From NCBI GenBank assembly GCA_022710935.1, contig JAKLFY010000012.1:45239-109238 (forward strand): a DNA stretch of 64,000 bases, given 5' to 3'. Made by a program: the position numbers and the translations under genes. Numbering within the stretch: the first letter of the stretch is position 1; each line of letters opens with the position of its first letter. Below are positions 37,701 to 44,827 of the stretch, piece after piece. Origin of the DNA: Verrucomicrobiota bacterium (lineage in GTDB: Bacteria; Verrucomicrobiota; Verrucomicrobiia; Limisphaerales; J093). The notes beneath the pieces were generated by a model, which was not told the DNA's origin, searched no databases, and saw only the letters and a list, made by a program, of their open reading frames with translations.

Positions 37701-38207
37701 GACCAGGTCTATGTCGCGCGTCTAGCCCCAACCGACCTGGCCACCGCGCACGCGGTGCCGCTGCGGGACGCGGCATTGCGTCCGGTCGGCTTCGCCCGCG
37801 AATACTCGCCAGACGGTCGGTTTCCTTTGATCTTCGACTACGAGCTGTCCGACGCCACGGCGCCCTTTCACACGCTGAAGGGAGCCTACACCCGATACGG
37901 CGGCGTGACCGAGTTGCTGCTCGAATTCGACGACCGCTACGTGCTGGTCGGACCGGGCGACGAGATCGCGCTCAAATTCGACGCGACCCGGTTGCCCCCC
38001 CTGCCGTCAGGCCACGAGCGCAGCTTCATCCTCGTCTCGCACGCCTACTGCAAAGACATGGATCTGTACACTCTGACGCCCCAGACTCTCGAACCACTCC
38101 CATTCCGCGCCATGAGCCAGTATCCGTATCCGCTCACCGAACAGTATCCCACGGGCGCGATCCATCAGGCGTTTCTGAAGACCTATAACACGCGCCTGAT
38201 CGAGTAG
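34770..38207 (+). CDS. Lipoprotein with TPR, FG-GAP and ASPIC/UnbV (CRTAC1-type) domains
   Basis: The product has 1145 residues. A lipobox (LTQVGC) ends the signal peptide. Residues 45-215 form about five TPR units. Residues 270-600 hold six or more FG-GAP/VCBS repeats (for example DLDGDGRPDLVVP, DADHDGDLDLFIC, DIDLDGDLDVVCL) with calcium-binding Asp residues, and an ASPIC/UnbV-like segment follows (about 640-710, SGGAYQSALPALIGLG). The last 400 residues are a beta-rich extension with SCPVLFAWNGTRFEFITDFA, not seen in the shorter CRTAC1 protein at 59.2 kb. It is surface or periplasmic and probably binds sugars or proteins. It is transcribed alone. Confidence 0.85.
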   Translation: MGHVLPSSSFQALALAAFLAGALCLTQVGCRRAAEPAGPSPQVIEAMNRGVSLMGQYLYDDAAKAFEEVLAAAPNLVEARLNLAIALFNRNRKEDLDAAEKLVGSVLEADPANTRALYFQGIVLQHVGKAEEAIPPLERVVQDRPHDGAAWYLLALCKQRTGQPAEADFLRAVEHRPYLYSAYYQLYQSALRAGQDAKAQDYLAMFKTLRASPLGESIELPQYNQMGDLALAQPLSSVSPPPITKSQYRLRTASTLFTWPGPVGPDTDPRAARPNGAAAGDLDGDGRPDLVVPLGAHGGVALLRQTTDGRFLEAAVGSGLEGLTNVLSCAIGDFDNDDIADLCVVSADANRLFGGNGDGTFTDATLRAGLASSPGHNRSGLFLDADHDGDLDLFICRDGPDQLWNNNGDGSFANIADPAVLAKTDSRSVLVLPGDVDQDRDMDLVVLRDGQSGTLFLNELLGHYREAAHGLDIRAEGGGALQDFNGDGILDLVVLGGEPLSLSLHLGQGRGQFKLDEAFARSAKALESWGPLRGMRVADIDLDGDLDVVCLGSEAHLLLNDGKGRVVLQPEVWKAAPGAALAGIEVADLTGDLVPDLIVMEQGPTNRVALAAGELVPPSTALAIQPSGIRSRDGRTRSPASGYGVRLTARAGLREQRLFHTGQSGGAYQSALPALIGLGGAAKADYIEFLWPDGVAQAEIGLVAGQVHRVSEIQRKISSCPVLFAWNGTRFEFITDFAGVGGLGYFSEPGLAAPPQVLEHVKIESHQLRPRDGNYLLRVTEPMEESAYVDRLELLAIDHPREHPVFPDERLAISGPPPTHELLVVDSPIFAETAIETTAAGEGQQRDCADRIARVDRVYAFEPVLDRRYIGFCRPHTLELDFGGRLARMGANDRVFLFINGFIEYPYSQTVYAASQSRLGWEPIRVDRLEPDGQWRTIVPDGGAPGGMGRMITIDLTGQIAPTTRKLRMTTNLELFYDQVYVARLAPTDLATAHAVPLRDAALRPVGFAREYSPDGRFPLIFDYELSDATAPFHTLKGAYTRYGGVTELLLEFDDRYVLVGPGDEIALKFDATRLPPLPSGHERSFILVSHAYCKDMDLYTLTPQTLEPLPFRAMSQYPYPLTEQYPTGAIHQAFLKTYNTRLIE

Positions 38208-38234
38208 CGATCCTCGTTTTGACAACGCTCAGAG

Positions 38235-38307
38235 CGCCGGGTCGGGGGACCCGGCCTACAACCGCTACATTCCTCGATGCTGCAGGCCGGGTGACCTCAC
38301 CCGGCGT
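38235..38307. repeat. Two hairpin-forming repeats behind a gene end
   Basis: 38235-38259 (CCGGGTC and GACCCGG arms, pointing -) and 38284-38307 (GCCGGGTGACCTCACCCGGC, +) belong to the hairpin family found at 34652, 62206, 62297 and 63365. They could act as terminators between the convergent genes; no T-tract follows. Confidence 0.65.
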
Positions 38308-38345
38308 CAAGGCCCCGCACGCGAAGTGAGAACTGCTGGCGCGTC

Positions 38346-38828
38346 TCAGCTTTTGAGGACGCTCTTGAGCATCCAGACGGTCTTCTGATGGAGCGTGATG
38401 CGGTCGATCATCAGGTCCTGGCTCTCGGCATCGTTCGCCTCGCCCGCCAGATCGCGCGCCTGGGCGGCGTCGGCAAGAAGCTTGTCGTTCGCTTCGATCA
38501 GCGCCCGGACATACGCCTCGGCGCCCAGAGGCGAGACAAACTCCTTCATCTGGGCCTTCTCGGCGAACGTGCCCAAACCGCCGATGGCATAGGCGCCTAC
38601 GGCCCGAACGCGCTCGGCAATCTCATCGATTGCTTCGAAGAGTTCCTCGTACTGCGTCTGGAATGCGGTGTGCAGGCCAAAGAAGTTGGGGCCCTCGACA
38701 TTCCAGTGCGCCAGATGCGTCAGAGCCATCAGGGCGTAGGAATCGGCCAGAACCTGATTGAGGCTGTTGGCCAGGCGCGCGCTGTTCGGAGCGATTGTGT
38801 TTTTACGATTCTTCATAAGCATGTTCAT
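38346..38828 (-). CDS. Dps-family DNA-protection / mini-ferritin protein
   Basis: The product has 160 residues. The family core THLAHWNVEGPNFFGLH is intact. His41 and His53 with Asp68 and Glu72 (EAIDEIAERV) correspond to the ferroxidase ligands shared across Dps subunit interfaces. The protein should form a dodecamer that oxidises Fe(II) with peroxide and stores iron, protecting DNA. The short basic N-terminus (MKNRKN) may aid DNA binding. It starts 39 bp after the MauE/DoxX gene on the same strand, so the redox operon probably includes it. No Fur or OxyR box is obvious. Confidence 0.92.
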   Translation of the reverse strand: MNMLMKNRKNTIAPNSARLANSLNQVLADSYALMALTHLAHWNVEGPNFFGLHTAFQTQYEELFEAIDEIAERVRAVGAYAIGGLGTFAEKAQMKEFVSPLGAEAYVRALIEANDKLLADAAQARDLAGEANDAESQDLMIDRITLHQKTVWMLKSVLKS

Positions 38829-38867
38829 TCAAACTGACCTAATGTGTATCCCAAAGCGCGCCGGGCG

Positions 38868-39377
38868 TCAATTTTCTGGCCCCGACTTCATCAACGCGTA
38901 GCGGGCGCACAGACGCCGCCCCCACCCCATCAGCAGCCAGGCCGAGAAGAGAATCAGCAGACCGTTCTCGACCAGCTTGCGGCAGATGTAGACCTCGCCC
39001 GCGCCGCAGCCGCAGTCGAACTTGACCTCGCAGAAGGGGATGCCGAGATCGGCCTGGAGAGCCAGTGCCCGTTGGAAGACAACCCAGGTGAACGGCACGA
39101 GCATGGCCACCAGCATCAAGGCCGACCCGCGAACGGCCACGCCGGCCAACAGAAGGACGCCGCAAAACACCTCGAACCACGGCAACGCGGCTGCGATCCC
39201 GTTGAGCAGAAGCGGGTGCTGCGTCAGATCGTATTCGCGCACCAGCTTGAGAAAATCGACCGGATCGAGGGCCTTGCTCAGTCCCATCTGGAGAAACAAC
39301 CCACCCAGCAGCCACCGCGCCAGCACGGCGGCGATGTCCCATCTCCTGTGTCTTCCGGTCAGTGGCATGGCGCTCAT
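38868..39377 (-). CDS. MauE/DoxX-family membrane protein
   Basis: The product has 169 residues from ATG 39377, which overlaps the rhodanese stop (ATGA). Four hydrophobic helices are visible (for example LLGGLFLQMGL, WFEVFCGVLLLAGVAV, ALMLVAMLVPFTWVVF, LLILFSAWLLMG). Between helices 3 and 4 lies a Cys cluster, VKFDCGCGAGEVYICRKL. Such proteins couple membrane thiol or quinone chemistry to periplasmic partners; here a rhodanese and a DUF1573 protein are encoded just upstream. Function is inferred from family and neighbours. Confidence 0.8.
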   Translation of the reverse strand: MSAMPLTGRHRRWDIAAVLARWLLGGLFLQMGLSKALDPVDFLKLVREYDLTQHPLLLNGIAAALPWFEVFCGVLLLAGVAVRGSALMLVAMLVPFTWVVFQRALALQADLGIPFCEVKFDCGCGAGEVYICRKLVENGLLILFSAWLLMGWGRRLCARYALMKSGPEN

Positions 39378-40114
39378 GGCTCCGCGTTCCCAATGTTCCC
39401 GCTGTTGCGTTCTCCGATCTCGACCGGCAGGCCTTGCGCAGCCCACTCGCTCATGCCCCCGACGTAAATAAAGAAACGCTCCTTCGGTATCCCAACGCCA
39501 ATCAGGGCGAGCGCGGCAAACTCGCTGTCCTCGCAATCGCCCCCCGTGCAGTACACCACGATCTGCTCCGCCAACTGACAGACGTGCAGGACGGTCGCAA
39601 GCTGCTTCTCGGGGCGATAATGATCGAACTGATAGGCCCCCGGCACATGCCCCTCGCGGTATTGCGCCTCGTCCCGCGCATCGATGAACACAACCAGTTC
39701 CGCCTGGTAACGCGGATCGCGGAACAAGGCCGCCGCCTGGTCAATGTCCGCCCGCTGCAAACTCTCCGCATCGAGGGATTCCGCCACCGGCGGCGCCGGC
39801 GCGGCGCCCACCGCGTTGGTTTCGGCAGGGCCGGGTTGCGCAGGCGATGCCGCGGGCGCCGGACCCGCCACCTGGACGGCCGTGGGAAAGTAATTGCGCG
39901 CCAGCACCAGGCCCCGAGGGGACACGGCGTTGGCAGCAAAGGCAATCGCCGCGCCCACGATCGCCACAAGAACGCCCTCCCGCAGGACGTCTCCAACCCG
40001 GAGTCTGCGCGCGCGCGCCGGCAGTCGAGGGAAATCAGCTTTCAAAGAGGTCCGGATCGTTCGGGGCGGGAGCGAACACACACGGCGCATGCCGGCCGTG
40101 CGCGCCCAGCCCAA
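39374..40114 (-). CDS. Membrane-anchored rhodanese-domain protein
   Basis: The product has 246 residues; Met9 (40090) could also be the start. One helix near residues 47-62 (VLVAIVGAAIAFAANAV) anchors it. A Pro/Ala-rich linker (80-110) leads to a rhodanese domain (120-235). Within it, VVFIDARDEAQYREGHVPGA and the active-site loop with Cys189 (VVYCTGGDCED) are present. The loop is CTGGDC rather than the common CxxGxR, so specificity may differ. It should transfer sulfane sulfur on the periplasmic side. It is translationally coupled to MauE/DoxX and lies 45 bp behind the DUF1573 gene. Confidence 0.85.
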   Translation of the reverse strand: MGWARTAGMRRVCSLPPRTIRTSLKADFPRLPARARRLRVGDVLREGVLVAIVGAAIAFAANAVSPRGLVLARNYFPTAVQVAGPAPAASPAQPGPAETNAVGAAPAPPVAESLDAESLQRADIDQAAALFRDPRYQAELVVFIDARDEAQYREGHVPGAYQFDHYRPEKQLATVLHVCQLAEQIVVYCTGGDCEDSEFAALALIGVGIPKERFFIYVGGMSEWAAQGLPVEIGERNSGNIGNAEP

Positions 40115-40159
40115 CTCGAGCCCGATGTTGGAGTGTGCCGGGACGGATCATCCCCTCGA

Positions 40160-41407
40160 TCACCGCGCCCCGGCTGCGGCGGGCGTTGCAGGCCGGGCGG
40201 CCGGACCGGGCGCCGTGACTGGAACCGGGCGCACCATTTGCCGGACCGGCACTGTGATCCGTTGAAAGTCGGGGTGATTCGACTTCACGGTCAACTCGAC
40301 CTTCTGGTTCTCCTCGATCTTGAACCCGGACGGGAAGCTGGCCGTGACTGTGAAGTAGCGTCCGGGCTGGATTTCCTTGATCTTCACATCCACACCCTTG
40401 ACGTTCACCGACGGCTCGCTGAGCACCAGGGCATTGGTGCTGTTGTTGCGGATCGAGACGCTGACGGGCATCGTCCCCGACAACGGCGCCCAGGGCAGGT
40501 TGATCAGAGCCGGCAGGACCATCACCGCCTGCTGCACGTTGGCCCAGACACGCACCTCGATGGCCGGGTGATTGGTCGAGGAGGTCTTCAGCGTGATCGT
40601 GCCCCCGGCGTTTCCCGGCGTCAGCGGCGGCACAGTCCTCACGACCAGATCATACTCCCGGCCGGCCTGGACGGTCTTCAGCTCGGCAGCCAACGAGGGA
40701 TTGCTGCTGACCGGCGCGGACAGGGTCAACGTTTCCCCCGTGTTGTTGACGATGCGCACATTGGTCGATTTCGAGGGTGCATCCGGGGTGGTGTTCAGGA
40801 CAGCGAATTGGGGTCTGATTTCAAACGGTTTCCACACGGTGGCCTTGATCTGGAGCACCGCGTTCGGCTGCGTTGGATCGTTGCAGGCGACACTGACCGT
40901 CTTGACAACAGGCCCCTCGAACGTGCTGGTGTTGAACTGGATCGGTATGCTTCCGGTCTCGCCTGGCTTCACCTGCCGGGTCCACCCCCCCATTGTCGTG
41001 CACCCGCATGAAGCTCGCACATCCGTGACATCCAACACCTGGTTGCCGGTGTTCGTGAACACGTATGTGTGCTTCACCACCTCGCCGTTCCTGACCCTGC
41101 CGAAGTCGTGGACAGGCTCTTCCACCTTCAGGCGCGGCCCGTCCCCACGAACCGGCTGCCCTCCGGAAGACTGCGTCGCCGCAACTGGAGCCTGCTGAAC
41201 CGTTCCCACGGAAACCGGCGCGTGGACGCGCGGAGGGGGGAATGGAGGCCCAGGCGGACTTTGGCGTTGCCCCTGCGCATGGCAAACAGACCCCGCCAAC
41301 AGCAGGATGGAAGACGCCAATCCAAGCGCGCGCGACTGCGCGCCCTTGCTCCGCACACAGATCCTTGTCCGATCCACGAGACGCCATTCGATGTGATTTC
41401 TAGTCAT
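40160..41407 (-). CDS. DUF1573 secreted protein
   Basis: The product has 415 residues with a signal-like helix (LGLASSILLLAGSVCHAQG). The DUF1573 domain (about 95-190) begins VHDFGRVRNGEVVKHTYVFT and includes RASCGCTT (Cys134, Cys136), the most conserved block of the family. Two further immunoglobulin-like beta segments follow (about 195-385), with a Pro/Ala tail. Members are periplasmic or outer-membrane associated in Bacteroidetes, Planctomycetes and Verrucomicrobia, without a known activity. The Cys pair and neighbouring rhodanese and MauE genes hint at thiol or sulfur chemistry. Confidence 0.85.
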   Translation of the reverse strand: MTRNHIEWRLVDRTRICVRSKGAQSRALGLASSILLLAGSVCHAQGQRQSPPGPPFPPPRVHAPVSVGTVQQAPVAATQSSGGQPVRGDGPRLKVEEPVHDFGRVRNGEVVKHTYVFTNTGNQVLDVTDVRASCGCTTMGGWTRQVKPGETGSIPIQFNTSTFEGPVVKTVSVACNDPTQPNAVLQIKATVWKPFEIRPQFAVLNTTPDAPSKSTNVRIVNNTGETLTLSAPVSSNPSLAAELKTVQAGREYDLVVRTVPPLTPGNAGGTITLKTSSTNHPAIEVRVWANVQQAVMVLPALINLPWAPLSGTMPVSVSIRNNSTNALVLSEPSVNVKGVDVKIKEIQPGRYFTVTASFPSGFKIEENQKVELTVKSNHPDFQRITVPVRQMVRPVPVTAPGPAARPATPAAAGAR

Positions 41408-41638
41408 GTGCCTGTGTCAGCCGGGGCTCCGCGCGCATATCCGCGTGCCCGAATCGACACTCTCACGAGCATGGCGGTGAACCACTTCCTCGTCAAGCGA
41501 GCCAATTCTTCTCGAATGCGCGCCTCACCCGCCAAGCAAAGCGCCTATCCGCCGGCCAGCGCAGGCTGGCAACAGACAGGCGCTCGAAAAGATTGCTCGA
41601 AACCGAGCCTCGCCACGCGCGCGACGGCGACGCTCAAC

Positions 41639-43294
41639 TCAGGCCGCGCGGCCCAGAATGGCGTCCAGATCGTCTTGCGCCTTCGCTGCAATCGGCTTGA
41701 GGTCGAACTTGTCCACCAGGACCTGCAGGACGGCGGGCGTGATGAACGCCGGCAGGGAAGGTCCGATGCGGATATTGCGGATCCCGAGGTAGAGGAGAGT
41801 CAGGAGGATCGCGACGGCCTTTTGCTCGAACCACGAGAGGATGAGCGAGAGGGGGAGTTCGTTGACGCCGCAACCGAACGCCTTCGACAGGGCCACGGCA
41901 ATCTGGATGGCCGAGTAGGCGTCGTTGCATTGGCCGGCATCGAGCAGCCGCGGAATGCCCCCGATCGTGCCAAAATCGAGCTTGTTGAATCGGAACTTGC
42001 CGCACGCCAGGGTCAGGATGACCGTGTCCTTGGGCGCCAATTCGGCGAAATCCGTGTAGTAATTGCGACCGGTCTTCGCGCCGTCGCAGCCGCCCACCAG
42101 GAAGAAGTGGCGGATGGCGCCGGACTTGACGGCCGCAACCACCTGGTCCGCGACTCCAAGCACGGCGTTGTGGCCGAAGCCGACCAGGATGGTCTTGTCG
42201 GGGCCGTCCTCGGCGAATCCAGGGGCTGCCAAGGCGGCGTCGATCACGGGGGTGAAGTCGCCGTTGAGGACGTGGCGGACGCCTGGCCAGCCGACGTTCC
42301 CGGTGCTGAAGATGCGGCCTTTGTAGCTGTCCTGGGGCTCGATGATGCAGTTGGTCGTCATCAGGATCGCGCCGGGGAACTGCGCGAACTCCTTCTTCTG
42401 GTCCTGCCACGCGCCGCCGAAGTTCCCGACCAGATGCTTGTATTTCTTGAGCCCGGGGTACCCGTGCGCGGGAAGCATCTCGCCATGGGTGTAGATGTTC
42501 ACGCCCTTGCCTTCGGTCTGCCTAAGCAGCACCTCGAGGTCGTGCAGATCGTGGCCGGAGACCAGGATGCATTTGCCTTTGACCGGCTCGATGCGGACCG
42601 GGGTGGGCACCGGGTGACCAAAGGTGGTCGTGTGGGCGCGATCGAGCATTTCCATCACCTTCAGGTTCACCTCGCCGCACTTCATGTTCAGGGCAAAGAG
42701 GGCGTCCACCGAGGGCGGCGTCTCGACCACATGGGTCAACGCCTCGCTGAAGAACGCGTAGACCTCGTCCGACTCCATTCCCAGCGCCAGGGCATGATCC
42801 GCGTAAGCGGCGGCGCCCTTGAGCCCGTAGATGAGCAACTCTTGCAGGCCAACCGCATCGGCGCCAAACTGATCGCGCCGCACGAGGATGGAGACGGTAC
42901 CCGCCTGGGCGACGAGTCCGGACTGCGTCGGAGCGGGCACCCAGGTGGCGGGGCCTTTCAATAGCTCCGGGGTTTTGCCCGCCGCCGCGGCCGCACGCTC
43001 GTACAAGGCCCGGGCGCGGTCGCGCATCGTCGCACCCGCGCGCACGGCACGCTCGACGGCGTCGGCGTCGAAATTGACATTGGTGACGGTGATGAAGAGC
43101 GCCTTTAGAATGTACCGGTCGATCTCGCGATCGGACACGCCGAGCTGGCGGGCGCGGTAGTTGTACTGGGCCACGCCTTTGGCCGCATGGAGCAACACGT
43201 CCTGCAGCGCGGCGGTGGTTTCGTCCTTGCCGCACGTCGAGTGCACGGTGCAGCCGGTTCCCTTGGAGGTCTGTTCACACTGATAACAAAACAT
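41639..43294 (-). CDS. hcp: Hybrid cluster protein (hydroxylamine/NO reductase)
   Basis: The product has 551 residues. The N-terminal cluster ligands are C3-x2-C6-x8-C15-x5-C21, as in class I Hcp, which bind a [4Fe-4S] cluster. Later blocks [49 protein letters not shown] and [15 protein letters not shown] contain the ligands of the hybrid [4Fe-2O-2S] cluster. Family members reduce NO to N2O or hydroxylamine to ammonia under anaerobic or nitrosative stress. AGGAG lies 9 bp before the ATG. A CRP/FNR-type palindrome sits 111 bp upstream. No hcr reductase gene is visible nearby. Confidence 0.95.
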   Translation of the reverse strand: MFCYQCEQTSKGTGCTVHSTCGKDETTAALQDVLLHAAKGVAQYNYRARQLGVSDREIDRYILKALFITVTNVNFDADAVERAVRAGATMRDRARALYERAAAAAGKTPELLKGPATWVPAPTQSGLVAQAGTVSILVRRDQFGADAVGLQELLIYGLKGAAAYADHALALGMESDEVYAFFSEALTHVVETPPSVDALFALNMKCGEVNLKVMEMLDRAHTTTFGHPVPTPVRIEPVKGKCILVSGHDLHDLEVLLRQTEGKGVNIYTHGEMLPAHGYPGLKKYKHLVGNFGGAWQDQKKEFAQFPGAILMTTNCIIEPQDSYKGRIFSTGNVGWPGVRHVLNGDFTPVIDAALAAPGFAEDGPDKTILVGFGHNAVLGVADQVVAAVKSGAIRHFFLVGGCDGAKTGRNYYTDFAELAPKDTVILTLACGKFRFNKLDFGTIGGIPRLLDAGQCNDAYSAIQIAVALSKAFGCGVNELPLSLILSWFEQKAVAILLTLLYLGIRNIRIGPSLPAFITPAVLQVLVDKFDLKPIAAKAQDDLDAILGRAA

Positions 43295-43341
43295 GTTCTT
43301 GGCTCCTGATTGTTGTTCTTCGGTTCTTCAACGGCCGTCGG

Positions 43342-43354
43342 GGGTCACTGACCC
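43342..43354. promoter_or_regulatory. Short palindrome in the hcp leader
   Basis: GGGTCA-C-TGACCC is a perfect inverted repeat 48 bp before the hcp start. It may be a second operator or a leader hairpin; no known consensus fits. Confidence 0.35.
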
Positions 43355-43404
43355 TTGCCGCAAGTTTCACATAGAACATCATGCACCCGATCCCGAATGC
43401 AAGA

Positions 43405-43420
43405 ATTGACGTGGGTCAAT
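43405..43420. promoter_or_regulatory. HcpR/FNR-type binding site upstream of hcp
   Basis: ATTGACGTGGGTCAAT is a full 6-4-6 palindrome. It fits the wTTGAC-N4-GTCAAw consensus described for HcpR in deltaproteobacteria and differs from FNR (TTGAT-N4-ATCAA) at one base per arm. It lies directly upstream of a possible -35 (TTGCAT, 43402-43397 on -) and -10, an activator position. No HcpR gene is in the window. Confidence 0.6.
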
Positions 43421-43455
43421 GCGGACCAAAGTGCGTGCCGCGCCTCGCGTAACAA

Positions 43456-43500
43456 CCGGGAGTGTCGCGCCAATCTTGCTGCGCTGGCCGGCGCTTTCGC
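43456..43500. repeat. Dispersed repeat (copy 1 of 2)
   Basis: CCGGGAGTG followed by GCGCTGGCCGGCGCTTT recurs with few changes at 58887-58933. Confidence 0.6.
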
Positions 43501-43521
43501 GAGGCGTGTGAAATGGCCGGG

Positions 43522-43791
43522 CTAAGCGGGGCGCCCCTCGAGTTCGAGCCGGGCCGCCAATGCCTCATAGAAATCCCCGACGGTTCGCACCTTCTCCATG
43601 GCCTCGTCCGGCATGGTCAGGTTGAACGTCTCCTCTGCCGTGATGCCGATCTCGACAAGGTCCAGCGAGTCGGCTCCCAGGTCGGCCACAAGATCGGCTT
43701 CCGGCACGACTTGCGCTCGTTCGACCGCCAATTGCCGCACGAGGATCTCCTGCACCTTGGTGATGGTCTCTGCCGATAGAATGCTGTTCAT
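43522..43791 (-). CDS. Acyl carrier protein
   Basis: The product has 89 residues. The phosphopantetheine site LGADSLDLVEI with Ser42 is canonical, and the four-helix pattern is complete. It carries acyl chains as thioesters for fatty acid or secondary product synthesis. No fab or other acyl synthesis gene is adjacent, which is unusual for a primary acpP, so this may be a second, dedicated carrier. It is divergent from the LysR gene (110 bp apart) and lies 227 bp upstream of hcp on the same strand. Confidence 0.92.
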   Translation of the reverse strand: MNSILSAETITKVQEILVRQLAVERAQVVPEADLVADLGADSLDLVEIGITAEETFNLTMPDEAMEKVRTVGDFYEALAARLELEGRPA

Positions 43792-43901
43792 TTTTTGCTC
43801 CAGGTCTCATGATTGCGCCGAACAGTGTCCGGCGTGTGTACGGTAACGACTCGGGATCCGCCTGCCATGTGGATGATCGCGAGTCACTCGACTAGCCAGT
43901 C

Positions 43902-44795
43902 ATGTTTGCCAGACTCTTCACCGACAGTGGACTGTCGCTCGACCGGTTGCGCGCGCTCGTGGAGGTCGGCGCGGCCGGGAATATCGCGCGAGCCGCCGAG
44001 GGCGATCCGATCCGCCAAAGCCAATTCAGCCGCCAAATCAAGGAGTTGGAGGACTTCTTCCAGACCAAACTGGTCGAGCGGCACGGCAAGGGCATTCGCC
44101 TGACGCCCGGCGGACGGGAACTGGCGCGCATTTCCAGGTTTTTCCTGATGGGCTTGTCGAATTTTCGACGCGGCTGCCTGGCGGAAGAGCAGATCTTCCG
44201 CATCGGCGCGGGCGCCACGTTCGTCGATCGTTTCCTCCTGCCCCTGCTCGCTCAACCCTCGCGCGGGTCGGGTCCGCGATATGCCCTCGAGACTGTCGAT
44301 CACATCGAAATCGAGCGGCGACTCCACGACTTGACGCTGGATTTCGGCATCGTCACCGCGACCGCCGTCAGCCGCCCCCTGCGACTTGAAGAGCTGGCGA
44401 GGTGGCGATTGCGCCTGTGGATCCCCAAACTCCTCTGCCGGGATGAATCCCAGGCGCGCCAGGCGCTCCGAGACAAACTATTGCCTTTCGTCTGGCCGGC
44501 CCATGAACTGGCACTGTCGGACCTCGGCGTTTTCAAGGGGCGCGAGCCGCGTCTGGTTTGCGCGAGTTTCATCGAGGCAAAGGCCGCTCTCGAACGGGGT
44601 GGCGTGGCCAGCTTCCTGCCGGAGTTCCTGGCACCCGAGCAGGCTGCCGACCAGTTCGTTTGTCTCTCGACCAAAGGGGCAGAAGGCGCTCTCTATCGCT
44701 ACCACCTGGCGTGGAATCCCCGGTTGCTGCGCTTGAATCCGCACGCCACCCGACAGCGCGACTTCCTGCTCGCGTCCCTGGCCCAAGGAACGTAA
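43902..44795 (+). CDS. LysR-family transcriptional regulator
   Basis: The product has 297 residues. The N-terminal winged helix-turn-helix (about 12-70) reads LRALVEVGAAGNIARAAEGD and then QSQFSRQIKELEDFFQTKLVERHGKGI, matching the family although the usual SQ/PALS spacing is altered. The effector-binding part (about 95-290) is shorter and less conserved, with FVWPAHELALSDLGVFKG. It is divergent from the ACP gene, the normal arrangement for a LysR protein and its target, so regulation of the ACP gene is a fair inference. The effector is unknown. Confidence 0.85.
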   Translation: MFARLFTDSGLSLDRLRALVEVGAAGNIARAAEGDPIRQSQFSRQIKELEDFFQTKLVERHGKGIRLTPGGRELARISRFFLMGLSNFRRGCLAEEQIFRIGAGATFVDRFLLPLLAQPSRGSGPRYALETVDHIEIERRLHDLTLDFGIVTATAVSRPLRLEELARWRLRLWIPKLLCRDESQARQALRDKLLPFVWPAHELALSDLGVFKGREPRLVCASFIEAKAALERGGVASFLPEFLAPEQAADQFVCLSTKGAEGALYRYHLAWNPRLLRLNPHATRQRDFLLASLAQGT

Positions 44796-44827
44796 CCACA
44801 CAACCGCCCGATTCACTCCATCCCCCC

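Noticed and set aside
38235..38307. Hairpins considered as intrinsic terminators
   Set aside because: No T-tract follows, and the same hairpins occur at places that are not gene ends, so they are annotated as repeats.
41069..42964. Long + strand open frame of 631 codons
   Set aside because: It lies antisense to the DUF1573 gene end and hcp, which are clear genes; no domain is visible.
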